Shown here piece after piece: positions 12,131-22,990 of a DNA stretch of 64,000 nt (position 1 is the stretch's first letter; each line of letters opens with the position of its first letter). The notes beneath the pieces were generated by a model, which was not told the origin of the DNA, did not search any database, and saw only the letters and a program-made list of their open reading frames with translations. The position numbers and the translations under genes are program-made. The stretch is taken from the NCBI GenBank assembly GCA_907164885.2, contig OU015499.1:145590812-145654811 (forward strand), read 5' to 3'. The DNA comes from Dolomedes plantarius (lineage: Eukaryota > Arthropoda > Arachnida > Araneae > Dolomedidae).

Positions 12131-12879
12131 TATTGTCTCGTGTACAATCGACGATTATTGAATAATACGATAATGAATATTTTTAACAGAACAAAAGCAA
12201 GCAAAAAAACCAAGCTTCATATGTAAGGACGGTCGTAGGTAGGTGCTACAAAAAAAACTGCTCAAATAAAAGAAAACTTTGCTGAGCATCATATGTATAG
12301 TTTTTATATACATTACTCACTTAGGTCGACTCGACTTGAAGCCAATTATTTGAGTATGAAAACCTGTTTCTAACCGAGTTCCACTCGGAGATGGGGAAGC
12401 TCTCCACTCCGAGATGGGGAGGTCTATTTTAAAACTTTAAAATCTTAACGTTTTTGATTACACCTTAAGATTAATTGTAACTGGAATCAACGAATGTAAA
12501 TGATTTGGGATAGTTCATACATAAACTCCACGGAACTAATTTGCGTTGAAATTCGGGACAGCAACCTCCCTCACAGTTTTACTTAGGAGGTAAGACTCTG
12601 AAAGAAGCCAATTATTCGGATTGAACTAGGGGTATAATAATATTTTATTTTCATTCGTATCGTTAATACGGTCTTAGAAAATGACTGATGGACGTTCTTC
12701 CTGCCACCAGTGGAGGATGGACTCCCCATTGGAATTAGAAAGCATACGTTTAGTCGGCCATAAACTGATTAATTATTCAACCTCAGCTAAGTCTGCATAC
12801 GCTGACTGACCCAGTTTATTATGACCACTATTGGGATTTATATGTTTATTTAGTTTATTATGACCCAGTGCATCATTCC
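12131..12879. other. No gene recognised; short local repeat
   Basis: The only structure noticed is a small duplicated phrase, (c)tcggagatggggaa/gg, at about 12385-12425. The rest is unassigned. Confidence 0.5.
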
Positions 12880-13680
12880 GCCACCTTTTGCAATTTCGTA
12901 TGTCATGGACTCTCTCTGAGAAGTTTGAAGATGGCTTGAGGAATCTGAGACACTACCCGATGAACTGCATTTTCCAGATCGCTAAGATTGTATGAATCCA
13001 GCTGACAGATGCCGCTTTCGACCTAGTCCCAAAAGTGCTCCATTGAACTGAGGACTTGTAGTTGTGGAAGCCTGCTAAAGAACGTGAAGATTCTGTCAAG
13101 CTTTTCAAACAATTTGAGAACGATGTGAACTTTGTTTTCATGGAGGTATCCTTCTGCAGTGGGGTGAACCCTTAATATAACTATATTTAAATCCGACATT
13201 CAGATGTTCTTCTATACGAATGAAAACAATGAGTCCGAACAATGACAGGAAAATATTCCTGAAACCATTACATTGCATCCACCAACTAGAAGTACTGTGG
13301 CAATGCATTTAGGATCAACGATTTTGTGTTGATTTTTCCATTTTTGCACCCTGCCATCTGCAGGGTGTAGTAGGAAACTGGATTTAACGGACTACATTAT
13401 CCCTTGACATTCATGTACTGTCCAATACTTGCGATCCTGTGCGAACTGGAAACGTTTTATCTTGCGCTATTGTGCACACTACTCAAGCGAAGAAATTTCC
13501 TTGATACTCTTTCCACTGCTTCAAGGATCCAAAACCGTTCCCCGTTCAAAGTCCGTTTAATTGCGTTTTCTACTCATTCTTTCAAAGGTGCTTTCAACTG
13601 TCTTTACAATCACCTTGCAATCTCTTTTTATACCAGTCTCAACCACAAGCGGCAATAGAGTGACGTTATAGCTGATTTGC
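12880..13680 (-). pseudogene. Tc1-like transposase relic
   Basis: On the minus strand the order of motifs follows a Tc1 transposase. ADGRVQKWKNQ-like sequence lies near 13350. LLVGGCNVMVSGIFS near 13260-13300 corresponds to the usual GGGSVMVWGCFS block. MEHFWD near 13030 corresponds to the IEHLWD block with the catalytic Glu. ENAVHRVVSQIPQAIF plus LLRESM near 12910-12970 is the usual C-terminus. Stops interrupt all of these and the second catalytic block is unrecognisable. Inverted terminal repeats were not found. It is an old, dead copy from a different family to the Tc1 elements in unit 2. Confidence 0.65.
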
Positions 13681-13699
13681 ATAAAACTGTCAAATTTTG

Positions 13700-14811
13700 A
13701 TAAAAATTGGCCACCCAGAGTAAACTATGTCTGTATTCTGGGGAAAACTATGTAACTGCTTAATTTCTCTGTAAAGTTCCTCGATGCGACAAAATACAAA
13801 TTTTAAAGTTTGTTAAGTGTTTGTACTTAATTCAAATACGTTTAAAAGAGTGCTTCATAAAGCACTCATGTTAGCTAAAGAACCGTCATGTGTTCAAGAA
13901 GAAATCGTAATTATTTCAGCCATTCAGAAATTTGAAGAAAACTTCAGTGCCATTCAAATATGCTATTGATTCACGCCGATAATTTTCAGGAGATATTCAA
14001 GAAATGTTTATAGTTCTACAAAATATATGCGTTAGAAAATAGTTTCCAGCATATTCACTTATGAATTCCGAGATTTAGTCGACTATCAACAAAAGTTTTA
14101 GTGGTCAAAAACGAAATCCAAAGCAGTCTAAATAAATAATATTAAATTAAAGATTCGACAAAGAAATGTTTGCATTTATATTTTAAGTTGTTAACAATGA
14201 GTAATTAATTTTTTAATTAATCTTTTTTAATTTATTTAAATTCTCTACTGATGAAATTACTTCGTTTTTGCATGTTCTATCCGTATCACAAAATTCCCAA
14301 TGTCATTTGCTCGTACTTTTGAGTGTTAAGGACATTTCTTCTATTTTCTAAAATCACACTGTTTCGTGAGTTCACAGCAAAGTGCATTTTCTGTGCTGCC
14401 ATTGACTGAATTTCTTAACGAATTTATGTAAGGGACAGCTGGAAAACGTAATCTCGTATCGAGGCAAAACTCCGTATGCCATGTGAATGATTATTGCCAT
14501 GGAAGCAGCCAAATGACAGTGACCATGTTTGCATCCAGATTTACTTACTAATCCAATATGAACATGAACACCAGAACAACAGCAAACGTTCTTCACGATT
14601 TGAAGACCGTGCGTAGGATCTCTTCAACGTACAGCTCGTCGCCCTATTAGCTATACTTAGTACTTGCTTACGATTCCTGGCCACATAGAGCGATGTTATT
14701 TCTAAGTTGTACATATTTTCATTAGCTCCAAAAACAGACCGAGCTACACTTTTCGGAAAACTCTTTTTTTTTTCAAATGTGTACCAATATATTATGATTT
14801 TTCATTTTAAA
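13700..14811. other. No feature recognised
   Basis: Unassigned AT-rich sequence. A 74-codon minus-strand frame at 14372-14596 is Cys/His-rich at its start but does not match a finger spacing I recognise. Confidence 0.5.
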
Positions 14812-15575
14812 TCTACAATATAAATAAAAGCCAAACAGCACCCCCTTCTATCACTGATCTCTATAACTCTCGAACCATAAGGGCCTGTTCACATAGGAGT
14901 CCGTTGCGTTGCGTTAAGGAAAAGATGACGTTGAGACGAAAATAAACCAATCATAGGCCTCCAAACGATTAGCAATGAAATTTTTAACGCCTATGATTGG
15001 TTTATTTTCGTCTCAACGTCATCTTTCCCTTAACGCAACGCAACGGACTCCTATGTGAACAGGCCCTTAGTTTTAGGAAGCTGAAATTTTGTATAGTCGT
15101 TACACTTATGCAATAGGCGCTCACTAAGAAATATTTTTAAAAAATCTAAATTTTCAAGATGTTAAAAGGGTCTTAAACCCTCAAAATAAAACACTGACTG
15201 ACTGATCACTGTAACCCTCGGAACCATAAGACCTAGATAGCTGGCATTTTACACAGTGGCACATCTGAGTCAATACGTGCTCAAAAAGCCAAAAATTCCA
15301 ACCATTAATTAGGCTGCAAGGTGCATAAGCCCCCAAAATTAAAATATATGTATATAAATCTAAATCCTCTTATTTCATGTAGGATCGTGGTCATTAAATT
15401 ATAGGGTGAACTCGCTGAGGTATGAAAACACTTGTATTACTAAAGTAATACAAGTGTTAATTAATTAATACAAGTGTTAAGTATTAATTTTTTAATTTAT
15501 TGTACATTAAATGAACCAAATTACATAATTAGTGGTAGTAATGTATTCCGTAGTGAAGCACGGGTATTTAGCTTA
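14812..15575 (+). mobile_element. Helitron, non-autonomous, with nested MITE
   Basis: The 5' end TCTACAATATAAATAAAAG starts at 14812 after A. The 3' part has the same gtattccgtagtgaagcacggg motif as the end of the 652-3642 block (tactccgtagcgaagcgcggg). The terminal CTAG appears mutated (agcttaag). A MITE at 14881-15066 interrupts it. No protein-coding sequence is visible. Confidence 0.6.
14881..15066. mobile_element. Fold-back MITE, GGGCCTGTTCACATAGGAG family
   Basis: Terminal arms of about 80 bp are close to perfect reverse complements, starting gggcctgttcacataggag. The flanks read TA(A) and (T)TA, which fits a TA target. Related copies lie at 41066-41419, and a more diverged relative sits at 23261-23430 and 58130-58290. 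Confidence 0.85.
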
Positions 15576-17191
15576 AGTATAAATAGGAAGAAAAGAAAAA
15601 GGTAATAAAATATATATAGGACAGAGATAAGAAAACTTTCAAATTCATGTTAAATGTATAAAAAGAATTAAGAAGGAAACAGTGCAGTTTTGAATATATT
15701 AAAAAAATCCATAAATGCATTATACACCGTTAACTGATTCCTACACTATATCAATTAGATTGAAACGAGTTGCTATTACTAATTTTTACTATGCATTTTC
15801 AAAAGCAGTGTGTAATAGAAAGAAATGTAAGTTATTAGGTATGTCAATACAAACTTGGTTTAATTGAAATATGTTAAATAATTATAAATAGTTTATACCC
15901 TGAAAACTAGTCATACAACACACCAAGAAACAGATAATGTCGACTGAATACGCCCCTCTCCTATCTGATCCAAAAATATTGCCAAAAATTATATTTTTAA
16001 ACTCTTTTCTGTAACATAAAAATGAGAAAAAGAAAATTGTTTTTTTTCTAACACAGAATTTGTTTTTTAAATCGGCATTTCATAGTGTAATGAATACTAA
16101 ATACTCATTGAAATGACTTTTAATTGTATTCCCGTTGGAACAAAAAAGCCTACTAAGTTCAATGAAATTTTTATTCTTGAATTTATTGTTAATTTTTTGA
16201 AAGGGACCAACTGCAGCTGGGCCTAGTAAAAATATCTCATCAGACTCCGAGACACACTTTAAATTGAAGGCCGGTGAACACTGGCATCTACTGGTTATCC
16301 CCTTTTTGTACAAACATATACATTCTCGAAGATAACTGACCAGTTTCCAGTGCTCATTGTCGCTTTAAACGAATTGTAATAAGGCGGCCACACACATCTG
16401 CACTGCACAGTATTCAGGGGAAAACGAGTGATTTATGGGGAGCGCTCTGCAGAGCCGCTCTTCAGCGATCCTCCCCTCAGTCGGTTTTTTCCACAGATCA
16501 TCAAAGACATTGGGCGAAGCAGCGTGTCTAATCGACCCCCAAATATGTCAACAGGTGTCGGGGGCTGCGTACTGCAGAATTGTCTGGATGTATGTGACTG
16601 CAGCATAAGGAATCTTCTCTGCGAACATCACTATGATTCGAAAGCTTTCGTTTCCACGCGAAATTAAAAATGTTTTTAAACGGATCTGAATGAAGATAAA
16701 AATTGAAGCTCCGAGCTGTGTGATAAGAAGAACAATTGTTGACTTTTGAGGCGTCTATGGAATTATATATATATATAAATTGTTTTTCTTCTACAGTAAA
16801 TATGTATACAGGAGTTCTCGTTTCGGCTAGAGTCAGTCAGTTATTCAATGAATGAGATGTTTATTATGCTGAAGTATGAAATGTTTGAAAGGAAAATTAA
16901 AAAAAAAAAAAAAAAATTATCATCACTTTGATGTCTAAGTGAATTTCCATTTTTTGATAATATAAAATGTTACTCAACTGCACATACTGTTCATATACTT
17001 TGTTCAAATTTTTGCTGCAAAAAAATAAATAAATAAATAAACGAATGCTACTCAAGTTTTCTTGTGTGTGAGATTTCTTTTTCGACAACACTTCCATTTC
17101 ATCTCGTCGTGGCGCCACTCGATGCCCTCTCTTCCACGCCAGGTATGGACGCGTCCAATTCACCGGGTTTCTAGGGGTGGAAGAAGGGCAA
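15576..17191. other. No gene recognised; possible Harbinger-type end at 16383
   Basis: Most of this is unassigned. At 16380-16400 the sequence taaggcggccacacac resembles the 5' end of PIF/Harbinger elements, which favour TAA/TTA targets, but no partner end was found. An A-rich run lies at 16900-16918 and an (aaat)n run at 17022-17040. Confidence 0.45.
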
Positions 17192-17426
17192 GGCCGGCCG
17201 CACACCAAACGCAACAAAACAGTGCGCAACGTTTCTGTTGCTTGGTGCAACCCAACCAAAATGTTTTATCGTTGAAAATGGTGATACATTTTGACTTGGA
17301 AAGCTAGGTTGATTTGATCAGTAAGTAGTGAGTAAGAACACGGGAGTTGAAGAGGTCTGCAGTATTTTGTTCTTTGTTGAGGGAAGTGTTCAGTTTTGGG
17401 AAAGTAGTTTGGTCATAATTGTGGGT

Positions 17427-17682
17427 GATATGAGGCGTTGAAAGGCAAAGTGGTGTAAGTCACATTTTCACCTTTTTTCATTTGAGGGCAAATAAATAAT
17501 CTCCATGTTCAATTTATAGTGGAATTGTAAAATTTATAATTTGCAGTATTGTAATAATTGTTATGAATTATAATTTGTTCAATTTATGGTGGAATTTTTT
17601 GTAGTTTTTTCGGTTAAACTCTTTTGACTTACACCACTTGACTTACTGACTTACACCACTTTGCCTTTCACCGCTTCATATG
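17427..17682. repeat. Inverted repeat inside the Harbinger element
   Basis: About 36 bp at 17427-17463 (atatgaggcgttgaaaggc then aaagtggtgtaagtc) returns inverted at 17646-17682, directly before the transposase ATG. The interior holds two direct copies of ttcaatttat(a/g)gtggaatt. It may be a MITE that landed in the element. Confidence 0.6.
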
Positions 17683-17965
17683 GCAAGTGAGGAAGTAGCT
17701 ACTCTTATGTGGCAATTTATAAAATTTTTGGATGAAAAACCTGAAAGAAGCTGTTGTATTCATCCAATCAATAAAAAAAGAGACATTGGCAGTTATATTA
17801 AAAACTTAGAAATGACCCAGATAAGTTTTACAATTATTGTAGGTTAAGCATACCTACGTTTGATTATCTCTCGGGACTTGTTGAAGACAAGATTAGGTAA
17901 AATGAACATCAAATACCGGAAGAGTATATCTCCAGGAGAAAGGCTTTTAATAACATTACGGAATA
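17681..17965 (+). pseudogene. Harbinger transposase N-terminal fragment
   Basis: The frame from the ATG at 17681 reads MASEEVATLMWQFIKFLDE. It is followed by PDKFYNYCRLSIPTFDYL and YISPGERLLITLRN, which match the conserved helical region before the catalytic core of HARBI1-like transposases (usual pattern: FYNYFRMS...F..LL, then IS..ERL..TLR). At least one shift and one stop lie between these blocks. The DDE catalytic domain, normally some 150 to 200 residues more, is absent: past 17965 the sequence is plain AT-rich DNA. Confidence 0.75.
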
Positions 17966-18339
17966 ACTTTTAATAACATTGTTGAATAGCAAAAGCATTT
18001 TTTTTGTTAAACGTATTAATATAAAAAGGAGTAACAAAAGAAAGATAAATATATAGTTAAGTATCTACTTTTAAATCTGAGAAAAACATAACTTATAAAA
18101 TATTTTTTAAAAATCAATAAAAAAAATGTGACCGCAAATTTCTTTTCTTCTTTTACCAAATTTGCCTTCCTTCAAATTTGCCGCTCTCGGCAGATACCCT
18201 ACTTGCGCCCCCCTACATCTGACCCTGACTAACGCAACCCTATTTTTTTTTCTTACCAATATCTTAAAAAATGGGGGTGTCTGGATTACTTGAGGGCAAG
18301 GTTTGTTCGATTAAATGTGACAAATTGGTGTGGTACATA

Positions 18340-18500
18340 CCTGGAATATTAAATTCCTCAGCTATCTTGCCAAATTTTTTTTTGCTACATCTTGGTTGTC
18401 GTGGTCCTTCGCTCTAAAATCATAAATTTCTGTCCTTCCGTGGACAAAAACTATCAACTTGTTAGCATCAACCTGCATCTGTTTTATTATAATAATGCAA
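18340..18500 (-). pseudogene. MADF-domain (Myb/SANT-like) protein fragment of Harbinger
   Basis: The minus-strand frame DANKLIVFVHGRTEIYD, followed by HDNQDVAKKNLA, fits the start of a MADF DNA-binding domain (LI.FV...P.IYD...DH.N.D). A slip in a poly-A run then shifts the frame, and it resumes as KIAEEFNIPG. Immediately after this a GTATGT resembles a 5' splice site (about 18340). Harbinger elements encode such a protein as partner of the transposase. Here it lacks its second half. Confidence 0.65.
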
Positions 18501-18822
18501 AAATCCTCAACACGGTGCATTAATGAAAATAAAATGCGCGTGCTCCGGCACATGCGCAGATGAAATGTTTCACCAGATGTGTGTCGAGAAACATCGGTCA
18601 GAGAACTATACACTTTTGTTGCAGCAACATTCCCGAAATGATGCGGAGTGTTTCAAAACAATGTTGCATCCGGTGTGCAGCACTCTCCTTTGATTGCATT
18701 GCAGACGATGCGTCGGATACAGAAAGCTAGCAACAGAAATATTGCGCACCGTTTTGCTGCATTCGGTGTGCACCCGGGCTAAGAGTGCCACACATGTTGG
18801 TATGTATACATATATATATATA

Positions 18823-19610
18823 CAGGGTGTCCCAAAACGACCACATAAACTCTGCACGGCTAGATTCCTCGTTGGGAGTACATAATAACTGCCCAAAGAA
18901 GCGTTCTTGTACGATCCATAGTTTACGAGAAAAATACGAAAAACTCGGGGATACGAACATACTCGGGGATCGCCTGCTTGGATCATATCTGTTGCCTGAA
19001 CGGCTCTCGGGACAGTCGTACTTGGTGTTTCTCAATGAGGTCTTAACCGAGTTCCTCGATGACATACCATTAGCGGCAATACAGGGACTTTGGTTCCAGC
19101 ATGATGGGGCTCCGGCGCATTTCTGTGCTCCTGTACGTGGTTGGCTGGATATGGAATACCCCGGCCGCTGGATCGGACGTGGGGGTTCGGTTCTATGGCC
19201 GAAACGTTCATCAGATCTTACACCGTTGGATTTTTTCCTATGGGGCCATTTCAAGGAACTGGTGTATCGAGACGTAGTGACAACACAAATGGACTTAGTT
19301 GCTCGTCTGCATGCTGCTTGTACTTCGGTGGACCTCGCGATGCTGCAACGTGTGATGACAGCCATTCCACGGCGTGCTCAAGCTTGCCTCGACATGCACG
19401 GCGGACACTTTGAACATCTGCTTTAAATTGTGCATAGTGTTGATATGTTCAATAAAGTGTTTTTTCTTGCACTGGTAGTGACGTCATACTTTGTTTTTCG
19501 TATTTTTCTCGTAAACTATGGATCGTACAGGAACGCTTCTTTGGGCAGTTTTATGTACTCCCAACGAGGAATCTAGCTGTGCAGAGTTTATGCGGTCGTT
19601 TTGAGACACC

Positions 19611-19613
<3 letters not shown>
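18823..19613. mobile_element. Mariner-like element (DD41D type), internally deleted
   Basis: Inverted repeats of about 121-123 bp (18823-18945 and 19493-19613) start CAGGGTGTCCCAAAACGACC at the left and end with the near-matching reverse complement at the right, each next to TA. The 791-bp element keeps only the C-terminal part of its transposase. The right end abuts a (TA)n tract. Confidence 0.9.
18946..19426 (+). pseudogene. Mariner-like transposase, C-terminal part
   Basis: The frame ending at TAA 19424-19426 contains LWFQHDGAPAHF (second catalytic Asp in HDGAPAHF) and SSDLTPLDFFLWGHFK (third catalytic Asp in LTPLD). I count 41 residues between them, the spacing called DD41D. The end is typical: MLQRVMTAIPRRAQACLDMHG. 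The first catalytic Asp and all DNA-binding helices are missing because the sequence jumps from the left inverted repeat straight into the middle of the protein. An AATAAA lies about 25 bp after the stop. It cannot be active but is quite well preserved. Confidence 0.85.

Positions 19614-19703
<90 letters not shown>
19614..19703. repeat. (TA)n microsatellite between two transposons
   Basis: About 90 bp of TA repeats with a DNA transposon end at each border (mariner-like at 19613, Tc1-like at 19704). Open frames of repeated Tyr-Ile here are artefacts of the repeat. Confidence 0.95.
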
Positions 19704-19704
<1 letters not shown>

Positions 19705-20185
19705 TGAAGAGCCAAAAAATGGTACACCTGTCTAATATCATGTAGGGCCGTAACACGACGTGACATGGACTCGACTGATGTTTGAAGGTATCCTAGAGGC
19801 AAATCACACCATGAATCCTGCAGGGCACTCCACAAATCCATTGGAGTGCGAGGGGTCGGAGATATCTTTAGAACAGCACGTTGCAAGGCATCCCCATTAT
19901 TCTCAATACTGTCTGGGGATTTAGGTGGATAATAGAAGTGTCTAAAGTCAAAAGAGTGATCCTGGAACCACTCGGTAGCAACTCTCGACGTAGGGGGGGG
20001 GGGTGTCGCATTGTCCTGCTGGAATTGTCCAAGTCCGTCGGAATGCCCAATGGACATAAATGGTTGGAGATTGTTTGACAGGATGTTTATGTACCCGTCT
20101 CTAGCCGTATCAAGGGTCTCATATCCCACCAAGTGCACATGCCCCATACCAGCACAGAGGCTCCACCAGCATGAACAGTCCAATG
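19704..20185 (-). pseudogene. Tc1-like transposon relic, 3' part
   Basis: The terminal repeat starts ctgaagagccaaaaaatgg directly after TA. The minus strand encodes FQQDNATPPPPTS (second catalytic Asp), a YYPPKSPDSIENNG block where the usual IEHLWD is worn, and a C-terminal LPLGYLQTSVESMSRRV. The poly-Pro stretch comes from an expanded G run on the plus strand (19990-20001). Sequence similarity stops near 20185, so the 5' half and the other terminal repeat are missing. Not functional. Confidence 0.75.
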
Positions 20186-20231
20186 TTCAAGCCGTTTGCG
20201 AAGATTTCGAATCAAAAATTAAAGAATGGGT

Positions 20232-20575
20232 GTCAGATTATCGAAATTACCGATTTTACCGCTGTCGATCGAACACAAAAGGAGCTTTCGGCACAATCCC
20301 ACACGCCCGTCAAGCGTGGGATGTCCCAGAGCCGCAAAGTACTCGAATTTGGGAGTTTTTAAAATCCCGAGGATATCGGGGCGATGCGGTGTCCGCCACG
20401 ATTTCAGAGGATGAGAAGAGGAGTCAGATTATCGAAATTGCCGATCGAACTAACAGAGAGCTTTTGGGACAATCTGCCGTGCCCCTCACGCGTCGGGTGT
20501 CGCAAAGCCGCAAAAATTGTCGAATTTGCGAGATTTTTAATATCCCAAGGAGAACGGGGACAATTTAAATTCAAA
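20232..20575. repeat. Tandem repeat, ~191-bp unit, about 1.8 copies
   Basis: The phrase gtcagattatcgaaatt begins at 20232 and again at 20423. Further shared landmarks (agccgcaaa, tcgaattt/tcgaatttgcgag, tttttaa..tccc.agga) keep the same 191-bp offset. GC content is clearly higher than the flanks. Open frames on both strands run through it but change between the two copies. It is probably a fragment of a longer satellite or part of an unrecognised element. Confidence 0.75.
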
Positions 20576-20599
20576 TGTATTGACATTATCTGATGTTTT

Positions 20600-21049
20600 T
20601 ATACTCTGTAATTTTCTTTTTTTTTAATAAATAAAACTTTTTAATGAACACTTATTTTTTTCCAAAATGATCGTTTTTCTAAAAGTAGACTATTTCCAAT
20701 ATTGATATCTTCGTTACTTCGTTATAGTCTCCAAAATATTAAAGAAGTTAAGATTCTAAAACCTCGGTCGCCACGATGGATCGGTCCGGCCCTGCATGTC
20801 AATATGAATTATAGTTCCCTTCAGTAAGTTCTTCGGTTGACAAAGCAATCATTGGGATTGAATGCACGATTATATCCCCTGGTGTACCGTTTTATCCTTT
20901 TAAAAATACTGGGTATCTGCGATTGTTTGTTGCATTTTCCCTGCATCTTGCAACATTTGTAAAAAAATATATTCTTCTGTAGAATATACGTTTTAAAATT
21001 CAGTGTATGAAGGTGAAGGATGGAAGATTTTTTTTCCCGGTGAAATATA
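20600..21049. other. No feature recognised
   Basis: AT-rich sequence; only a short GC-rich phrase near 20775-20797 stands out. Confidence 0.5.
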
Positions 21050-21300
21050 TTGGCTTATCGTGTCAGTCCGGTAAACAGCAGGCTCGAGTCCCAGTAGTTT
21101 TGATCGGACGATGGCGAATGGCTGGGACGATGGCTCTCGGTACCAGAGTCTGTGGGTTCGAGTCCCACTCTTGGCATGGATGTTTGTAGCCACTCGGTAT
21201 CGGCTTCAAGAATAGGGCCCGGTCAAAGAGCCCTCGTGTAGCAAAATATTGAAAGTAGCACTCGAAACCAAACCAAACCCAGAAGTTTTGAAGCGCGCAA
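21050..21300 (+). mobile_element. tRNA-derived SINE
   Basis: An exact B-box GGTTCGAGTCC lies at 21155-21165, with an A-box-like tggctgggacgatggct about 35 nt upstream. A second, weaker B-box-like gctcgagtccc lies at about 21080. A tRNA-unrelated tail follows (tagccactcggtatcggc), ending near aaccaaaccaaaccc. GC content is above the flanks. Ends are approximate. Confidence 0.5.
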
Positions 21301-21900
21301 AAAATGCAAACCAATAGCGTCAATTATTGCTTTTCTATCCTGGCTCACTACCAGGGCGTGAAAAATGTAATAAACTCAGATTGCACCTAAAAAACCCACA
21401 GCTTTTAAAAACATATATTTTTTAATAAATAAAAACGATTAAATTTATACAAGTGAATACACACTTCACTTTCTAAGATTACTTGGAAGTTTAATGAAAG
21501 TTATTGTATTTAATTGCCAAATTTCATCATTTACATCCAAATTACTTTTCTTGAATTCTTATCGTGTATAACATGCTCCATCTCTTACCACTTCTGTTTT
21601 AGGTGTCCTAGTTGGGCTACTTTTGACGATATCTATTTATTGCCTGTTTTGCCACCATACGGTCGTTGACGGTTTCAATTTTAAGAAAATGCTTTCTTCT
21701 CTTGTGGGTCTATTAACTTGTGAAAAAACTTTTTCTACGCACTCGGAGGATTGGGGTAAAATAACTAATAGATCATGAAGTGTGATGAGGTATCATATTT
21801 GGGATTATCGAACTATTGAGCAACAAATTCTTGGAAGGTTTTGTCAGAGGTATATACATTCATACATAAATACACATTCATCCAAAACCCACACACATGC
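21301..21900. other. No feature recognised
   Basis: Unassigned sequence without recognisable coding or element structure. Confidence 0.5.
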
Positions 21901-21904
21901 GTAT

Positions 21905-22160
21905 AGAGTGTCTCCCAGAAATAACTGTAGGGTTTTAAATGAATTTAGCTTCGGAACAAAGCATTGTAGAGATGAAATATGCGTCAAATTGAAAAGAAAA
22001 TCTCCGAGATTTTTATCTGTTTAACAAACTTTGATGTGTGCTCCTTTAGTTGCCCTGCAGACATCAAGAAGATATTCAGTCCCTTCCCATACACGACAGA
22101 TATCCGGCGTGATAGGCGAAACAACTTCGGTGATCTTTTCTTTTAAATCTGTGGCATTAT
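21905..22160 (-). pseudogene. Mariner-like transposase C-terminal fragment
   Basis: On the minus strand 22025-22150 reads DLKEKITEVVSPI, then RVWEGTEYLLDVCRATKGAH, which matches the usual end of DDE transposases of this group (VW..LEYRLDVCRATNGAHIE). The sequence gtgtctcccagaaataact at about 21908 looks like the start of a terminal repeat. The rest of the gene may be the fragment at 22640-22990, displaced and partly inverted. Confidence 0.6.
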
Positions 22161-22361
22161 GGCATATGTTGATATGTCATTTTTTTCATGTTTTCGGACA
22201 GCTAAAAAAAGTAACTTTTGTTGTGAAATGTAAAATCGCTCAATTAAGTTTTTCAATCCAGATATTCTTTAGATAATACTCATATTCAACCTCCAGCATA
22301 TGGCTGGTCTTCAATGAAAATTTTGAATTCGGAACTAAAATATTCAATTAGCGGCCAAGTA

Positions 22362-22534
22362 CAGTGGAACCTCGATCTATCGTTCCCCCAATCTTCGTTT
22401 TCCCGTATGTGTCGATTATTTCACCCAGTTCCGACAGTCATATTACTTTGTTATGTTCCCGTATCTACAGTTTTCCCGCAATTGTCGTTAAGTGCATTCG
22501 GTCCCTTGAAAAACGATAGATAGAGATATCACTG
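22362..22534. mobile_element. pogo/Tigger-type MITE
   Basis: This is 173 bp bounded by TA. The left end is CAGTGGAACCTCGATCTATCG. The right end reverse-complements to CAGTGATATCTCTATCTATCG. The CAGT..AACCTCGAT start is typical of pogo/Tigger elements. It has no coding sequence. A larger relative lies at 51787-52927. Confidence 0.8.
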
Positions 22535-22639
22535 TACTACCTCTTTTTTGACATAACAGCATTTGCCAATACGAATATCTTAGTACTATTACATAATTCC
22601 ACTATCTGCTTTTTCCACATTAAAGAACCAATTTTAAGT

Positions 22640-22990
22640 GTGACATATCAATTAAAACATAAAAATGAATTTTTCGGAAATATCAACATCTGCCATAATG
22701 CCAAAGAAATGGTCCAGATTTCGGACATGAATGGAATACATATGTACATAATTACATAACCCAAAAAATAGAAATCCATGGGGTTAAGGTTTGGAGACCG
22801 CGGGGGGGGCAGACAATCCACCTTTCTCGTTCGACCCATCTTTGAGGAAATGTTTCGTTAAGAAATTCCCGCACGATTGTACCAAAATGTGGAGAACCTG
22901 CGTCTAACTGGGAAATGGCATTCTCCGGAATATTCCTGTGCTAGTCCCGGAGTCTGCACGTAAGCTTTCGTGCACATAAACTTGAAGTGT
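22640..22990 (-). pseudogene. DD41D mariner-like transposase relic
   Basis: Minus-strand pieces read FGTIVREFLNETFPQRW, then PPRSPNLNPMDFYFLGY. After repairing shifts by eye, the distance from the Asp before GSPHFG to the Asp of NPMD is again 41 residues. A Gly tract at 22801-22809 and other indels break the frame. The distal part (from about 22766) is also present at 57675-57830, so this insertion is older than the segmental duplication. Confidence 0.65.

Larger units (their letters stand above)
17192..18779. mobile_element. PIF/Harbinger element, decayed
   Basis: Inverted ends of about 50 bp match well: ggccggccgcacacc...acaaaacagtgcgcaac at the left, and the reverse complement of ...gcgcaccgttttgctgc...ggtgtgcacccgggc at the right. 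Flanks are CAA and TAA, close to the 3-bp TAA/TTA target of this superfamily. Inside are the two genes typical of the superfamily in convergent order: a transposase fragment (+, 17681-17965) and a MADF-domain fragment (-, 18340-18500). The DDE core is deleted. Confidence 0.75.

Noticed and set aside
16383..16680. A second Harbinger element starting at taaggcggccacacac
   Set aside because: No matching right end or Harbinger protein could be found, so it was kept only as a note in the unassigned stretch.
19484..19756. Frames rich in Tyr-Ile repeats (also at 49403-49651 and 52820-53026)
   Set aside because: They are translations of (TA)n microsatellites.
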